Part shown: positions 15,014 to 24,166 of the stretch, in pieces
Numbering within the stretch: position 1 is the stretch's first letter
How the letters are laid out: the number at the start of each line of letters is the position of its first letter
Origin: an uncultured Alcanivoracaceae bacterium
Lineage (GTDB): Bacteria; Pseudomonadota; Gammaproteobacteria; Xanthomonadales; Marinicellaceae
Direction of reading: 5' to 3'
Assembly (NCBI GenBank): GCA_913061105.1
Contig: CAJXVJ010000003.1
Coordinates: 1-45,795, forward strand
DNA: 45,795 nucleotides
Translations under genes and position numbers: made by a program
The notes under the pieces: model-generated
Seen by the model: only the letters and a program-made list of their open reading frames with translations
Database searches by the model: none
Told to the model about the DNA's origin: nothing

Positions 15014-16492
15014 GTGAATACAGTGTTCAATCAATTTCTTGGTCATAGCCCTAAGTGGTTTAAACTAGCAATGATCGTTTTTTTAGTCATTTGTTATCCA
15101 GCAAAATTGCTGTTGGGTGATGACAATGTTGATGTGCTTGGTTGGGCATTTATTGCCATGTTTATTATGACATTGGCGATGGCGTTAAAATGTTACCCTT
15201 TACAATCAGGGGGCTTGCTTGGGTTAGCAATACTCATACTTGGGTTGACCGACTATCATCATGTTTGGAAAGAAATTGTCGATAACTTAGAAGTCATTCT
15301 CTTGCTTGTTTTTATGGTAAGTTTCATCTATTTTATGAAACCTTTGTTGGTGTTTATATTTGGTAAGTTACTTGTAAAAGTTAAAAACAAGATAGTTATA
15401 TCTTTGCTGTTCTCTTTTTCAGCTGCTTTTTTATCGGCCTTTTTAGATGCGTTAACCGTTACTGCTGTATTAATAACTGTATTTGTTGCCTTATATGGCG
15501 TATATGAAAAAGTGCATTCGACCATTGGCATTGATTATGACCATGATGGTACCTTGGATAGAAAACAAATGGGTGGTGAAACACTGGCAAAATTTCGTGC
15601 TTTTATACGTTCATTGGTGATGCATGGTGCAGTAGGTACAGCATTGGGTGGCGTATGTACAACTGTTGGTGAACCACAAAACTTACTAATTGCGGGCAAA
15701 ATGGGTTGGGATTTTATGGAGTTTGCCTCTCAAATGGCGCACGTTACTATTCCTGTATTTATTGCTGGTATGTGTACGGTTGTAGTTGTTGAGGTTACCA
15801 AAACATTTGGTTTTGGTGCAAAATTAGATGACGGCGTGCGTGAAATTTTAAAAAATTACATGCAAGAAGAAGATGAAAAAAGAAACAGAAAGGATAAATA
15901 TGCATTAATCATACAAGGAATCAGTGGTATTTTATTGATTGTGGGTTTGGCAATACACATTATGCCAGTTGGTTTAATTGGCCTAAGTTTATTAGTCATA
16001 GTAACAGCTTTTACAGGGATTACAGAGGAGCACCAAATAGGTAAAGCCTTTGAAGAGTCATTGCCTTTTGTATCGTTGTTGGTTATATTTTTTATTGTAG
16101 TTGCTATGATTTCAGATTTAGGGTTGTTTAAACCTGTGATTCAATATGTTTTAGAAATGCCGCTGGAACAACAGCCTAAAGCTTTTTTTCTAGCTAACGG
16201 TTTACTCTCTGCAATTAGCGATAATGTGTTTGTAGCAACAGTCTATATCAAAGAGATTGAGGCTGCGTTTAATGCTGGTCAAATAACTAGAGAGCACTTT
16301 GATGCTTTAGCTGTTGCAATTAATACGGGAACTAATTTACCGTCTGTAGCAACACCGAATGGTCAAGCAGCCTTTTTATTCTTACTGACCTCAGCTTTAG
16401 CACCAGTGATTAAATTGGGTTATATGCGCATGGTTATTATGGCTTTACCGTACACCATTGTGTTAACTATAGTGGGCTATATAGCTCAGTAA
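15014..16492 (+). CDS. nhaB: Na+/H+ antiporter NhaB
   Basis: A 492-residue antiporter with about 12 transmembrane helices that expels Na+ in exchange for protons. The stretch GGVCTTVGEPQNLLIAGKMGW, the N-terminal NQFLGHSPKWFK and NTGTNLPSVATPNGQAAFLFLLTSA are characteristic NhaB sequence. Length is close to the usual 500-530 residues. It starts with GTG at 15014, and its terminator is at 16518-16543. With the Na+-pumping OadGAB 3 kb away, this region handles sodium. Confidence 0.96.
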   Translation: MNTVFNQFLGHSPKWFKLAMIVFLVICYPAKLLLGDDNVDVLGWAFIAMFIMTLAMALKCYPLQSGGLLGLAILILGLTDYHHVWKEIVDNLEVILLLVFMVSFIYFMKPLLVFIFGKLLVKVKNKIVISLLFSFSAAFLSAFLDALTVTAVLITVFVALYGVYEKVHSTIGIDYDHDGTLDRKQMGGETLAKFRAFIRSLVMHGAVGTALGGVCTTVGEPQNLLIAGKMGWDFMEFASQMAHVTIPVFIAGMCTVVVVEVTKTFGFGAKLDDGVREILKNYMQEEDEKRNRKDKYALIIQGISGILLIVGLAIHIMPVGLIGLSLLVIVTAFTGITEEHQIGKAFEESLPFVSLLVIFFIVVAMISDLGLFKPVIQYVLEMPLEQQPKAFFLANGLLSAISDNVFVATVYIKEIEAAFNAGQITREHFDALAVAINTGTNLPSVATPNGQAAFLFLLTSALAPVIKLGYMRMVIMALPYTIVLTIVGYIAQ

Positions 16493-16517
16493 ATATTTAC
16501 TCACTATAGAAAGATTA

Positions 16518-16543
16518 AACGCTCATATTATTGGGCGTTTTTT
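16518..16543 (+). terminator. Rho-independent terminator of nhaB
   Basis: AACGCTC and GGGCGTT form a 7-bp stem (one G-T pair) around an 8-base loop and run into TTTTTT, 25 bases after the nhaB stop. Confidence 0.85.
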
Positions 16544-16583
16544 GTGTGTATAAGTTATTGAATTACGTTTATGAATTTTAGGT

Positions 16584-16614
16584 AAAAAAACCCAGCAACA
16601 ATAAAGTTGCTGGG
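16584..16614 (-). terminator. Rho-independent terminator on the minus strand
   Basis: CCCAGCAAC and GTTGCTGGG pair perfectly around a 6-base loop. Read on the minus strand the stem is followed by seven T. It lies about 245 bases past the VPS10 gene stop, so it ends either that message after a long 3' UTR or a separate small RNA from 16615-16760. Confidence 0.8.
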
Positions 16615-16858
16615 AAATAAAAAATTGATTTGGGGAAATCAATTTTTCAGATTCATTCAAAAAGGGGGGAGAATGAATCATAAACAGCATAAGGTATGCC
16701 ACTTATTCGTGTATAAGAACATGAATTAATTTAAATTGCAAGCCACATTTTAGCAATTGCTAATATATACTATGCATTTAACGAAAATTTAACCTGATTA
16801 AGGTTTTTTAACCAACAATGACAATATTTATTTTGTCTGATCATAATATAATCTTCCA

Positions 16859-19702
16859 TTATTCCACCAGTAAATCAATGGTTTGTGAATCATCACCATC
16901 AGAGAATTTAATGGTATACTTGCCTTTTTGGATATATATATCATGCCCTAACCTTATTCCCTCACTTACTGGAGTTAAAGATTTATTCAAGGGTTTTTCT
17001 TTGTCTTTATTTTTGGTTTTTTCTGCTTTAAGTGCTAATTCAATATCAACTTTATAATCCCAATTCCAAACATTTAAGCCTGTAGAGAAGTGCTCATGAC
17101 TGGCATAAACAACCTGTTCATTTTCATCAATAATATCAACATGCACTGTTTTTTCAGATCCAGACCAGACCATAAACTCATGTTTATCTGGGGTATCATT
17201 AATGAACCAACGTGATGGTCGAGCATTCCAAGAAGACTTGGCTTTAATGTCATTGGGTTTGAATATATACAGTTCCTTATCTGTGAAATCTTTGTGGTTT
17301 TGTATCATAGAAACATCTGTTATCCAGATACTGCGACCATGTGTGGCAACAACCAATTCATTGTCTCGAGGATGTACGACTAAATCGTGCACAGGAACGG
17401 TTGGGAAGTCATTGCCTAAAGCTTGCCACTTTTGTCCAGCATTGATAGAAAAGTAAACCCCTTTATCAGTGCCAACATAAACCAAATTTTTGGTTTTAGG
17501 ATCTTCTTTGATGACATTAACGGCTTCATTTGGCAAGTTATTGGCAATTGATTTCCATGTTTTACCAAAATTAGTGGAGTGATAAACATAACTTTGAATG
17601 TCATCACTGCGGTAATTATTTAAAGTTAGCCACAATGTGTTTTTATCATGTTCTGAGGCAACAACACGTGAAACCCATAATTTTGCAGGTAATTTTTTTC
17701 CAACATTTTTCCAATTTCTGCCATCATCAGAAGTGACCCAAATCATACCATCATCAGTACCAACAATCATTCGTCCAAATTCTAGGGGAGATTCTGAAAT
17801 ACTAGTTATGGTTGCATAGGGCACGTCACCGTTTTTAAAAGACTGGGTTAAATCTTTACTGATGGCTTTCCAATTTTCACCTTTATCAAAACTGCGAAAC
17901 AGCTTATTGGCTCCATAATAAATGATTTCTGGGTTGTGGTTGGATAGAATCACAGGTGTATTCCAATTGTACCTTAATGGTTTTTCATCGATGAAATTGG
18001 GTGGTTTAATTGATTTAGGTTGTCCTTCTCCAAGCTTAAAATAGTTGCCAAATTGAAACCCAACATATGTAGTATCATCATCAACACTGACATACATACC
18101 ATCACCGCCAAAAAGTCTTTTCCAAGATTCTCCATCTTCCCACTTTGTTTGACTGGAGCCTTTTAAGGTGCCATTGTCTTGCAATCCACCATAGACATTA
18201 TAAGGTTCATTCATGTCGACATTGACAGTGTAAAACTGCCCCACAGGTTGGTAATCCAGTTTGCGCCAGTGCTCTCCTCCATCATAGGATTCATCCGCAC
18301 CGCCATCATTGGCTGCAATAATGTGTGATGAGTTGTTTGGGTCAATCCAGACTTCATGATAATCGACATGGACACTGGGATCATACAGTGATGTCCAGTT
18401 TTTGCCACCATCGGTAGATTTGACCAATGGAACGCCCATTGTATAAATGGTGTCAGCATCATTTGGATCAACATGAATTTTGCCAAAATAATAACCATAG
18501 GTGAATACTATATTTGATAAGGGCAATTCATGGGTTTTAGTAAAGCTATTACCAGCATCATCTGATCGGTACACTTCAAGCCCTTTAATATCTGTATTGA
18601 ATAAATTGCTATTGGCATCTTTTAATGATTTGACCAATTCTTGAGGGTTCATAGTGCCATCTTTTAAATCCTTTAATACAGTTTCAGATGTGGTTTGCGG
18701 TGGAAAATTGTTGTCTCTTAAAAATTTCTCCAGCTCTTTCTCATCCTGCAACAGTAATTCCTCGGAGCTCATGGTTTTTAAGCGCTTGGCATTTATAGCA
18801 GTATCACCCATGTCCCATTGCGCTTCTGGCAATATTTCTTGGTTGTCGACAACTACATAGACAATATTTGAATCTGATTGGGCAACATCAACACCCATGC
18901 GGCCAACATACTTACCAGTAGGCAAACCATTTGTTAGTTCTTTCCAGCTTTTTCCTTGATCGCTGCTTTTGTAGATCTTGCTTCCTGGGCCTGATTCTAT
19001 AAAGTCCCAAGCTTTCCTCTCTCGTTGCCAAGCACTGGCATATATATCACCATTACTGGCCAGGGACAAATCTACAAAGCCAGTTACCTTGTCACCTTCT
19101 AATGTTTTGTTCCATGTTACACCGGCATCTTCAGATACAAAAACCCCACGGTCACCACCTTTTGAATACAAAGGCCCCAGAGAAGCGACATAAATTCGAT
19201 TGGAGTTTTTTGGATCAACAATGACATCTCCAATACGGCTCGTATCACCTAGTCCCATGTGTTTCCAACTTACTCCGGCATCTGTAGACATATAGACACC
19301 CATGCCCGCATAAGAAGAACGTGAAGAGTTGTTTTCACCTGTTCCCATCCACAATATTTGATCGTTATTGGGGTCAACATCGAAACCACCTATGATTTGC
19401 GTGGGCAGTTTATCAGTCATCGGTTGAAATGTTATGCCTTTGTTTTCTGATTTCCAAAGGCCGCCTGAGGCATAGGCAATATATAAAATATTTTCGTTTT
19501 GTCTTGATGTTCGAATGGCAACGCTCCGACCGCCTTGAACAACGGGTCCAACATTGCGCCATGGCAATGCTTTGTAGTTGGATTGATCAACCAATTTTTT
19601 ATGCTGATCCCATGCTTGTTGTTGGTTCTGATAATTGTCATCAACAAAGGCAAAAACACCAAAACTAATAAAGGTGAGGAGAATTGTGTTAAAAATTTTC
19701 AT
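16859..19702 (-). CDS. Large secreted VPS10/sortilin-type Asp-box beta-propeller protein
   Basis: A protein of about 947 residues with a signal peptide (MKIFNTILLTFISFGVFA), so periplasmic or exported. It is built from many beta-propeller blades marked by Asp-box repeats of the form S-x-D-x-G-x-x-W; I count about eleven, for example STDAGVSW, SEDAGVTW, SSDQGKSW, STDGGKNW, SYDGGEHW, SFDKGENW and TSDDGRNW. This is the pattern of the sortilin VPS10 and BNR-hydrolase-like families. An insertion at about 290-370 breaks the repeats, and a beta-rich C-terminal region (about 840-947) has no motif I know. Bacterial members are often annotated as glycosyl hydrolases, but no catalytic set is evident; a binding or peptide-processing role is equally possible. 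The ATG two codons upstream at 19708 is an alternative start. Confidence 0.85.
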   Translation of the reverse strand: MKIFNTILLTFISFGVFAFVDDNYQNQQQAWDQHKKLVDQSNYKALPWRNVGPVVQGGRSVAIRTSRQNENILYIAYASGGLWKSENKGITFQPMTDKLPTQIIGGFDVDPNNDQILWMGTGENNSSRSSYAGMGVYMSTDAGVSWKHMGLGDTSRIGDVIVDPKNSNRIYVASLGPLYSKGGDRGVFVSEDAGVTWNKTLEGDKVTGFVDLSLASNGDIYASAWQRERKAWDFIESGPGSKIYKSSDQGKSWKELTNGLPTGKYVGRMGVDVAQSDSNIVYVVVDNQEILPEAQWDMGDTAINAKRLKTMSSEELLLQDEKELEKFLRDNNFPPQTTSETVLKDLKDGTMNPQELVKSLKDANSNLFNTDIKGLEVYRSDDAGNSFTKTHELPLSNIVFTYGYYFGKIHVDPNDADTIYTMGVPLVKSTDGGKNWTSLYDPSVHVDYHEVWIDPNNSSHIIAANDGGADESYDGGEHWRKLDYQPVGQFYTVNVDMNEPYNVYGGLQDNGTLKGSSQTKWEDGESWKRLFGGDGMYVSVDDDTTYVGFQFGNYFKLGEGQPKSIKPPNFIDEKPLRYNWNTPVILSNHNPEIIYYGANKLFRSFDKGENWKAISKDLTQSFKNGDVPYATITSISESPLEFGRMIVGTDDGMIWVTSDDGRNWKNVGKKLPAKLWVSRVVASEHDKNTLWLTLNNYRSDDIQSYVYHSTNFGKTWKSIANNLPNEAVNVIKEDPKTKNLVYVGTDKGVYFSINAGQKWQALGNDFPTVPVHDLVVHPRDNELVVATHGRSIWITDVSMIQNHKDFTDKELYIFKPNDIKAKSSWNARPSRWFINDTPDKHEFMVWSGSEKTVHVDIIDENEQVVYASHEHFSTGLNVWNWDYKVDIELALKAEKTKNKDKEKPLNKSLTPVSEGIRLGHDIYIQKGKYTIKFSDGDDSQTIDLLVE

Positions 19703-19734
19703 ATACATACAGTCTGATTTTGAAAGTATCTATG

Positions 19735-19763
19735 ATTATGCTTATCAATTGGTTGTGTTACAA
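19735..19763 (-). promoter_or_regulatory. Putative sigma-70 promoter of the VPS10 gene
   Basis: On the minus strand TTGTAA (19763-19758) and CATAAT (19740-19735) are spaced by 17 bases, 33 bases before the start codon. Both boxes match consensus at four or five positions. Confidence 0.5.
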
Positions 19764-19789
19764 TATTTTTTTTAAAATTGTGGTATTAG

Positions 19790-19819
19790 TTGCTGTTAGT
19801 ATGAAAGTATGAATATAAT
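19790..19819 (+). promoter_or_regulatory. Putative sigma-70 promoter of oadGAB
   Basis: TTGCTG (19790-19795) and a perfect TATAAT (19814-19819) are spaced by 18 bases, 30 bases before the oadG ATG. The 141-base region also holds the divergent VPS10 promoter. Confidence 0.6.
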
Positions 19820-19849
19820 TATGTCATTAAACCTTCAAATAAAACAAAT

Positions 19850-20098
19850 ATGCCAGACATAGAAGTTTCTAATCAATTATTTACACAAGCCGCCATGTTA
19901 ATGTTTGTGGGAATGGGCTTTGTCTTCGCCTTTTTGGGGTTGTTAATTGTTGTCATACGGTATTTTATTTCTCCATTGGCAAAAAGGTTCCCAGATAAAG
20001 TCACCACCACAACAACAAACATATCAAACAATCAAGATACTGCAGTTATTGCCGCCATTACTGGTGCCATCAATAATTATCGCAAAAAACACAAATAA
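19850..20098 (+). CDS. oadG: Oxaloacetate decarboxylase gamma chain OadG
   Basis: An 82-residue subunit with one N-terminal transmembrane helix (about 14-40), a cytoplasmic linker rich in Thr and Asn, and a C-terminal [18 protein letters not shown] helix. Length and layout are normal for OadG, which holds the alpha chain to the membrane-bound beta chain; in characterised homologues the C-terminal part helps bind Zn2+. It opens the oadGAB operon, 32 bases before oadA. Confidence 0.9.
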   Translation: MPDIEVSNQLFTQAAMLMFVGMGFVFAFLGLLIVVIRYFISPLAKRFPDKVTTTTTNISNNQDTAVIAAITGAINNYRKKHK

Positions 20099-20130
20099 AA
20101 AGCACAAATACAAAACAGGAAAAGCATAAC

Positions 20131-21912
20131 ATGCAAAAAAACACAAAGCCATTGGGCATCACTGAACTGGTATTAAGAGACGCGCATCAATCACTGTTAG
20201 CCACACGCATGCGCATTGAGGACATGTTGCCCATTGCACCAGTACTTGATGAAGTGGGATTTTGGTCGATTGAATCTTGGGGTGGTGCGACATTTGATTC
20301 TTGTATTCGATATTTAGGGGAGGATCCTTGGGAGAGGATTCGTGAATTAAAAAAACTCATGCCTAAAACAAAACAGCAGATGTTATTTCGAGGACAAAAC
20401 ATATTGGGATATCGTCATTATGCTGATGACTTGGTTGAGAAATTTGTAGAAAGAGCCTATGTTAACGGCGTAGAAGTTTTTAGAATATTTGATGCGATGA
20501 ATGATGTGCGCAACATGCAATCTGCCATTAAAGCCACCAATTTAGTGGGTGGTCATGCCCAAGGGACTCTTAGCTATACAGTCAGCCCTGTTCACAATTT
20601 GGAAGGTTGGCTAACCATGGCAAAACAATTGGAAGACATGGGTTCTGACTCATTGTGCATAAAAGACATGGCAGGATTATTAAAACCCTATGTTGCAACA
20701 GAATTGATAACAGAAATTAAAAAAGTGGTCGATATTCCCATAGCTTTACATTGTCATGCAACCACTGGATTAAGTATGGCAACACACATGAAGGCCATCG
20801 ATGCAGACATTGACGTGATTGATACGGCGATATCATCAATGAGTATGACTTATGGCCATTCACCAACTGAAACCATGATTGCCATAGTTGAGGGAACAGA
20901 ACGTGATACTGGATTGGATATCAATAAATTAGAAGAAGTAGCGACATATTTTAGAAAGGTACGAAAAAAATATGCTAAGTTTGAAGGCAGTCTGCAGGGA
21001 GTAGATGCACGCATATTAACCGCACAAGTACCAGGTGGCATGTTGACCAACATGGAAGGTCAGCTAAAAGAACAAGGTGCGGCTGATAAATTAGATGAAG
21101 TATTAAAAGAAATTCCTAAAGTGCGCAAAGACTTAGGCTTTATACCATTGGTGACTCCAACTTCACAAATTGTTGGCACTCAAGCTGTGTTGAATGTATT
21201 AACCGGTGAACGTTATAAATCTATCACAAAAGAAACAGAGGGCGTTCTCAAAGGAGAATATGGAGCCACAGCAGCAGAGGTTAATAAAGATTTACAACAA
21301 AAAGTGTTAGCTGGTGAAGATGTTGTTACCTGTAGGCCTGCAGATTTATTAGCCCCTGAAGTTGAGAGTTTAACCAAGGAATTATTAGATATTGTAAAAA
21401 AAGAAGACATAACATTAGCGGAGAATGTCATTGATGATGTTTTAACCTATGCTCTATTTTCACAAATAGGCCTCAAGTTTCTAAAAAACCGCAACAATAA
21501 AGCGGCCTTTGAACCGGTACCTAGTGCCAATGATGTTGAAAAACCAGCAAATAATAATGCAACTCCTCAGGCCAATACCAGTAATGCGATAGAAAACTAT
21601 TCAGTCACTGTAAATGGAAAAGCCTATGAGGTTGAAGTGGCTCCATCGGGAACCATTAGTCAAATTGTGCAATCACCTGTTGTTGAGAATGAAGCGTCAG
21701 GTAAAACTTTGGATGCTCCTTTATCTGGAAACATATTCAAAGTGAATGTTAATGTTGGTGATCAGGTCAATGAAGGCGATGTGGTTATTGTGATGGAGGC
21801 AATGAAAATGGAGACAGAAATTACTGCATCATTTTCAGGAACTGTATCATCGGTACAAGTTCAACAAGGCGACAACGTTAAGGTTGGCGATGTGTTGTTG
21901 AGATTCGGATAA
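20131..21912 (+). CDS. oadA: Oxaloacetate decarboxylase alpha chain OadA (biotin carboxyltransferase)
   Basis: A 593-residue protein with an N-terminal carboxyltransferase TIM barrel and a C-terminal biotinyl domain. The metal-binding LRDAHQS starts the barrel, and CIKDMAGLL and LHCHATTGL are the conserved metal and substrate segments. An Asn/Ala-rich linker (about 470-490) leads to the biotinyl domain with biotin attached to Lys559 in MEAMKMET. It moves the carboxyl group of oxaloacetate to biotin, giving pyruvate. AGGA precedes the ATG. The gap to oadB is four bases. Confidence 0.96.
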   Translation: MQKNTKPLGITELVLRDAHQSLLATRMRIEDMLPIAPVLDEVGFWSIESWGGATFDSCIRYLGEDPWERIRELKKLMPKTKQQMLFRGQNILGYRHYADDLVEKFVERAYVNGVEVFRIFDAMNDVRNMQSAIKATNLVGGHAQGTLSYTVSPVHNLEGWLTMAKQLEDMGSDSLCIKDMAGLLKPYVATELITEIKKVVDIPIALHCHATTGLSMATHMKAIDADIDVIDTAISSMSMTYGHSPTETMIAIVEGTERDTGLDINKLEEVATYFRKVRKKYAKFEGSLQGVDARILTAQVPGGMLTNMEGQLKEQGAADKLDEVLKEIPKVRKDLGFIPLVTPTSQIVGTQAVLNVLTGERYKSITKETEGVLKGEYGATAAEVNKDLQQKVLAGEDVVTCRPADLLAPEVESLTKELLDIVKKEDITLAENVIDDVLTYALFSQIGLKFLKNRNNKAAFEPVPSANDVEKPANNNATPQANTSNAIENYSVTVNGKAYEVEVAPSGTISQIVQSPVVENEASGKTLDAPLSGNIFKVNVNVGDQVNEGDVVIVMEAMKMETEITASFSGTVSSVQVQQGDNVKVGDVLLRFG

Positions 21913-21916
21913 CACA

Positions 21917-23050
21917 ATGGATTTATTAAACACATTGTGGCATTCAACAGGCTTGGCGAATTTCCAAATGGGCCAAGTTATCATGATGTTGGTGGGCATT
22001 GGGTTGCTTTATTTGGCAATCGTGAAAAAATTTGAACCATTATTGCTTATGCCAATCGGTTTTGGAGCCATTTTAACCAATATACCCTTGGCCGGCTTCA
22101 CAGAAGTGGGTGGTTTATTGCATTATATTTATTATGCAGGCATCGATACTGGGATCTTTCCCTTATTAATATTTATGGGTGTTGGTGCAATGACTGACTT
22201 TGGGGCATTAATTGCAAACCCTAAGATGTTGCTACTCGGTGCGGCGGCCCAATTCGGTATATTTACCACTTTATTTGGAGCCATTGCACTCAGTTCTATT
22301 CCAGGCATAGATTTTACTATTCAAGATGCATCAGCGATTGCCATTATCGGTGGTGCCGATGGACCGACGGCCATATTTTTGGCATCAAAACTGGCGCCAG
22401 ACTTATTGGGGGCCATAGCCGTAGCGGCCTATTCCTATATGGCATTGGTACCAATCATTCAACCACCAATCATGCGTGCATTGACCACAAAAGAAGAAAG
22501 AAAAATTGAAATGGTGCAGTTAAGACATGTGACCAAAATAGAAAAAATCATCTTCCCATTGGCAGTGTTATTGTTAACTGTTTTCTTTTTACCTGCAGCA
22601 ACACCATTGGTGGGCATGTTTTGTTTTGGTAACCTCATGCGTGAATCTGGGGTGGTTGATAGACTCAGTTCTACTTCACAAAACGAGCTCATTAATATAG
22701 TCACAATATTTCTTGGTCTCGGTGTGGGCTCTAAATTAAGCGCAGACAAATTTCTCAATGTTGAAACTTTAGGGATTTTAGGCTTGGGTGCCGTTGCCTT
22801 TTCAATTGGAACGGCCACAGGTGTTCTGATGGCAAAACTCATGAACAAATTATCAAAAGACCCAATCAACCCATTAATTGGAGCAGCGGGTGTTTCTGCT
22901 GTACCAATGGCAGCTCGAGTTGCGAACAAACTGGGTTTAGAAGCCAACCCACACAATTTTTTACTCATGCATGCGATGGGTCCAAATGTCGCTGGTGTTT
23001 TAGGTTCTGCCGTTGCCGCGGGTGTATTATTGGCTTTGGTTGGTCAGTAA
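21917..23050 (+). CDS. oadB: Oxaloacetate decarboxylase beta chain OadB (Na+ pump)
   Basis: A 377-residue membrane protein that decarboxylates carboxybiotin and exports Na+. The characteristic [21 protein letters not shown] and the C-terminal [18 protein letters not shown] are both present. It is of the shorter OadB type (about 375-435 residues). The three subunits in order G-A-B make a complete primary sodium pump coupled to oxaloacetate or malate use. Confidence 0.96.
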   Translation: MDLLNTLWHSTGLANFQMGQVIMMLVGIGLLYLAIVKKFEPLLLMPIGFGAILTNIPLAGFTEVGGLLHYIYYAGIDTGIFPLLIFMGVGAMTDFGALIANPKMLLLGAAAQFGIFTTLFGAIALSSIPGIDFTIQDASAIAIIGGADGPTAIFLASKLAPDLLGAIAVAAYSYMALVPIIQPPIMRALTTKEERKIEMVQLRHVTKIEKIIFPLAVLLLTVFFLPAATPLVGMFCFGNLMRESGVVDRLSSTSQNELINIVTIFLGLGVGSKLSADKFLNVETLGILGLGAVAFSIGTATGVLMAKLMNKLSKDPINPLIGAAGVSAVPMAARVANKLGLEANPHNFLLMHAMGPNVAGVLGSAVAAGVLLALVGQ

Positions 23051-23062
23051 ACAGGGGTAAAA

Positions 23063-24145
23063 TTATTTTTGAGGTGAAATAAGGGCTTCAATTTCTTTTA
23101 TGCCTGCATCTGTTATTGGGTAGTAAAACTCTAATCCTTCTTTTCCATCACTGACTTGATAAAACAAAACTCCTAGGTGTGGATGGTCATTTTTATCAAC
23201 AATCATTTCTTTTGTGTTATCTAATGGACGGATAATTTCATGGTAAAATTCACCTGTTAAACGACCTTGATCCAATGTTGCAAAACAAATGTGTTCTTCA
23301 CTAACTGGCCATGTTTCTTGTGTTGGTACGAATTGTCTGACATCTAATCCATGTTCTTTAAGAGTAGCAACATGTTGTCTTTGTACTTGAGTATAGTGTA
23401 AATAGGCTTCTTGATTGTTGTCTAAATTTTTTCCAGGACCATAATTGCTCCACATCATAAATGAGAAAAAAGGAGTAAAAACAATCTTTTTAGACAAGTA
23501 AAACTCATTGTGTTGTGGCGTTTTCGCCTTGGTTTCAGGGTTTTGGTTAAAAAGTGCCTGTTCTAAAATTTTCCACAGTGGTTCAAAACCTGCCATTTGC
23601 AAATGGTTGTGCATCATCGCAGCTAAGTCTAAAACAGTCATAAAATTAACATGTCTGATCTTTAATCCAATGGCTTGTTGTAGCTGTTGTAATAAATCAA
23701 CAGAGCCCATGCCTTTGTGCATGAGTTGCTTTTCAAAGACATCTTTACTTTCATCATTTTCAGTGATGATAACAAAAGGCAAAAGTAGCAAAGGTGTCAT
23801 TTGGGCAGTTTTATTGTGTCTTAAACCTTTAGGCAGTTTTGACTCATTTGCACCAATTATTAATTGATTGCGGCGGTTGTTCTCACCTTTGAGCGCTGCG
23901 TTGGCATACTGTCGCAACTGGCTATGGATTGGAAACCCTGGTTGTAGTACTTCACTGCTTTGGTATAAACCACCAACTATGGCATAAGTAGAATCATCTA
24001 GATTGGGAACAATATTCTGTAACTCTTTTGCTATTTGAATATTCAGTTGTTTGATGACATCTTGTTCTAAAACAAGTTTTGGTTGTGCACCACCATCGAA
24101 AAAAGTTTCAATGGTTAACATGCCTTGTAAGCACCTAAAAGTCAT
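23063..24145 (-). CDS. Uncharacterised protein, 360 residues, no recognised domain
   Basis: I do not recognise this protein. It has no signal peptide and no clear membrane helix; a hydrophobic block LLLLPFVIITE (about 118-128) looks like a buried strand. Other features are an N-terminal LTIETFFDGGAQPKLVLEQ, a His-containing TVLDLAAMMHNHLQMAGFEPLW, FTPFFSFMMWSNYGPGKNLD, and a C-terminal GLEFYYPITDAGIKEIEALIS. The composition is soluble and globular, with normal codon use for the window. It lies 21 bases downstream of engB on the same strand behind AGTGGA, so it may be its operon partner, and it converges on oadB. A second ATG eight codons in is possible. It is probably a lineage-restricted cytoplasmic protein. 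Confidence 0.8.
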   Translation of the reverse strand: MTFRCLQGMLTIETFFDGGAQPKLVLEQDVIKQLNIQIAKELQNIVPNLDDSTYAIVGGLYQSSEVLQPGFPIHSQLRQYANAALKGENNRRNQLIIGANESKLPKGLRHNKTAQMTPLLLLPFVIITENDESKDVFEKQLMHKGMGSVDLLQQLQQAIGLKIRHVNFMTVLDLAAMMHNHLQMAGFEPLWKILEQALFNQNPETKAKTPQHNEFYLSKKIVFTPFFSFMMWSNYGPGKNLDNNQEAYLHYTQVQRQHVATLKEHGLDVRQFVPTQETWPVSEEHICFATLDQGRLTGEFYHEIIRPLDNTKEMIVDKNDHPHLGVLFYQVSDGKEGLEFYYPITDAGIKEIEALISPQK

Positions 24146-24166
24146 ATTAAATCCACTTTCTTCTTA

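Larger units (their letters stand above)
16493..16858. other. Gene-free interval with at least six hairpins between convergent nhaB and the VPS10 gene
   Basis: No protein of normal size fits here. After the nhaB terminator come five consecutive inverted repeats: 16591-16599/16606-16614 (perfect 9 bp), 16620-16631/16636-16647 (perfect 12 bp, loop GGGG), 16650-16658/16671-16679 (perfect 9 bp, loop with six G), 16687-16691/16695-16699 and 16702-16706/16713-16717 (5 bp each). Spacing is only a few bases, far denser than chance. On the minus strand the first hairpin is followed by seven T, so it would end a minus-strand transcript. On the plus strand GGA occurs beside or in three hairpins. An 18-codon ORF begins at 16673. 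This could be a small structured RNA or a long 3' UTR; the strand is not settled. Confidence 0.55.

Noticed and set aside
14924-15046. N-terminal extension of the lipid A acyltransferase to 15046
   Set aside because: It would overlap nhaB, has no family similarity, and the ATG at 14923 begins the normal family N terminus.
16591-16720. A second Csr/Rsm sponge RNA in the nhaB-VPS10 gap
   Set aside because: Only three or four GGA-like motifs are present and no plus-strand terminator follows, so I kept it only as a structured region of unknown strand.
22459-22968. 169-codon ORF on the minus strand inside oadB
   Set aside because: It is a shadow of a well-identified membrane-protein gene; the Ala/Thr/Pro-rich translation has no domain and no ribosome site.
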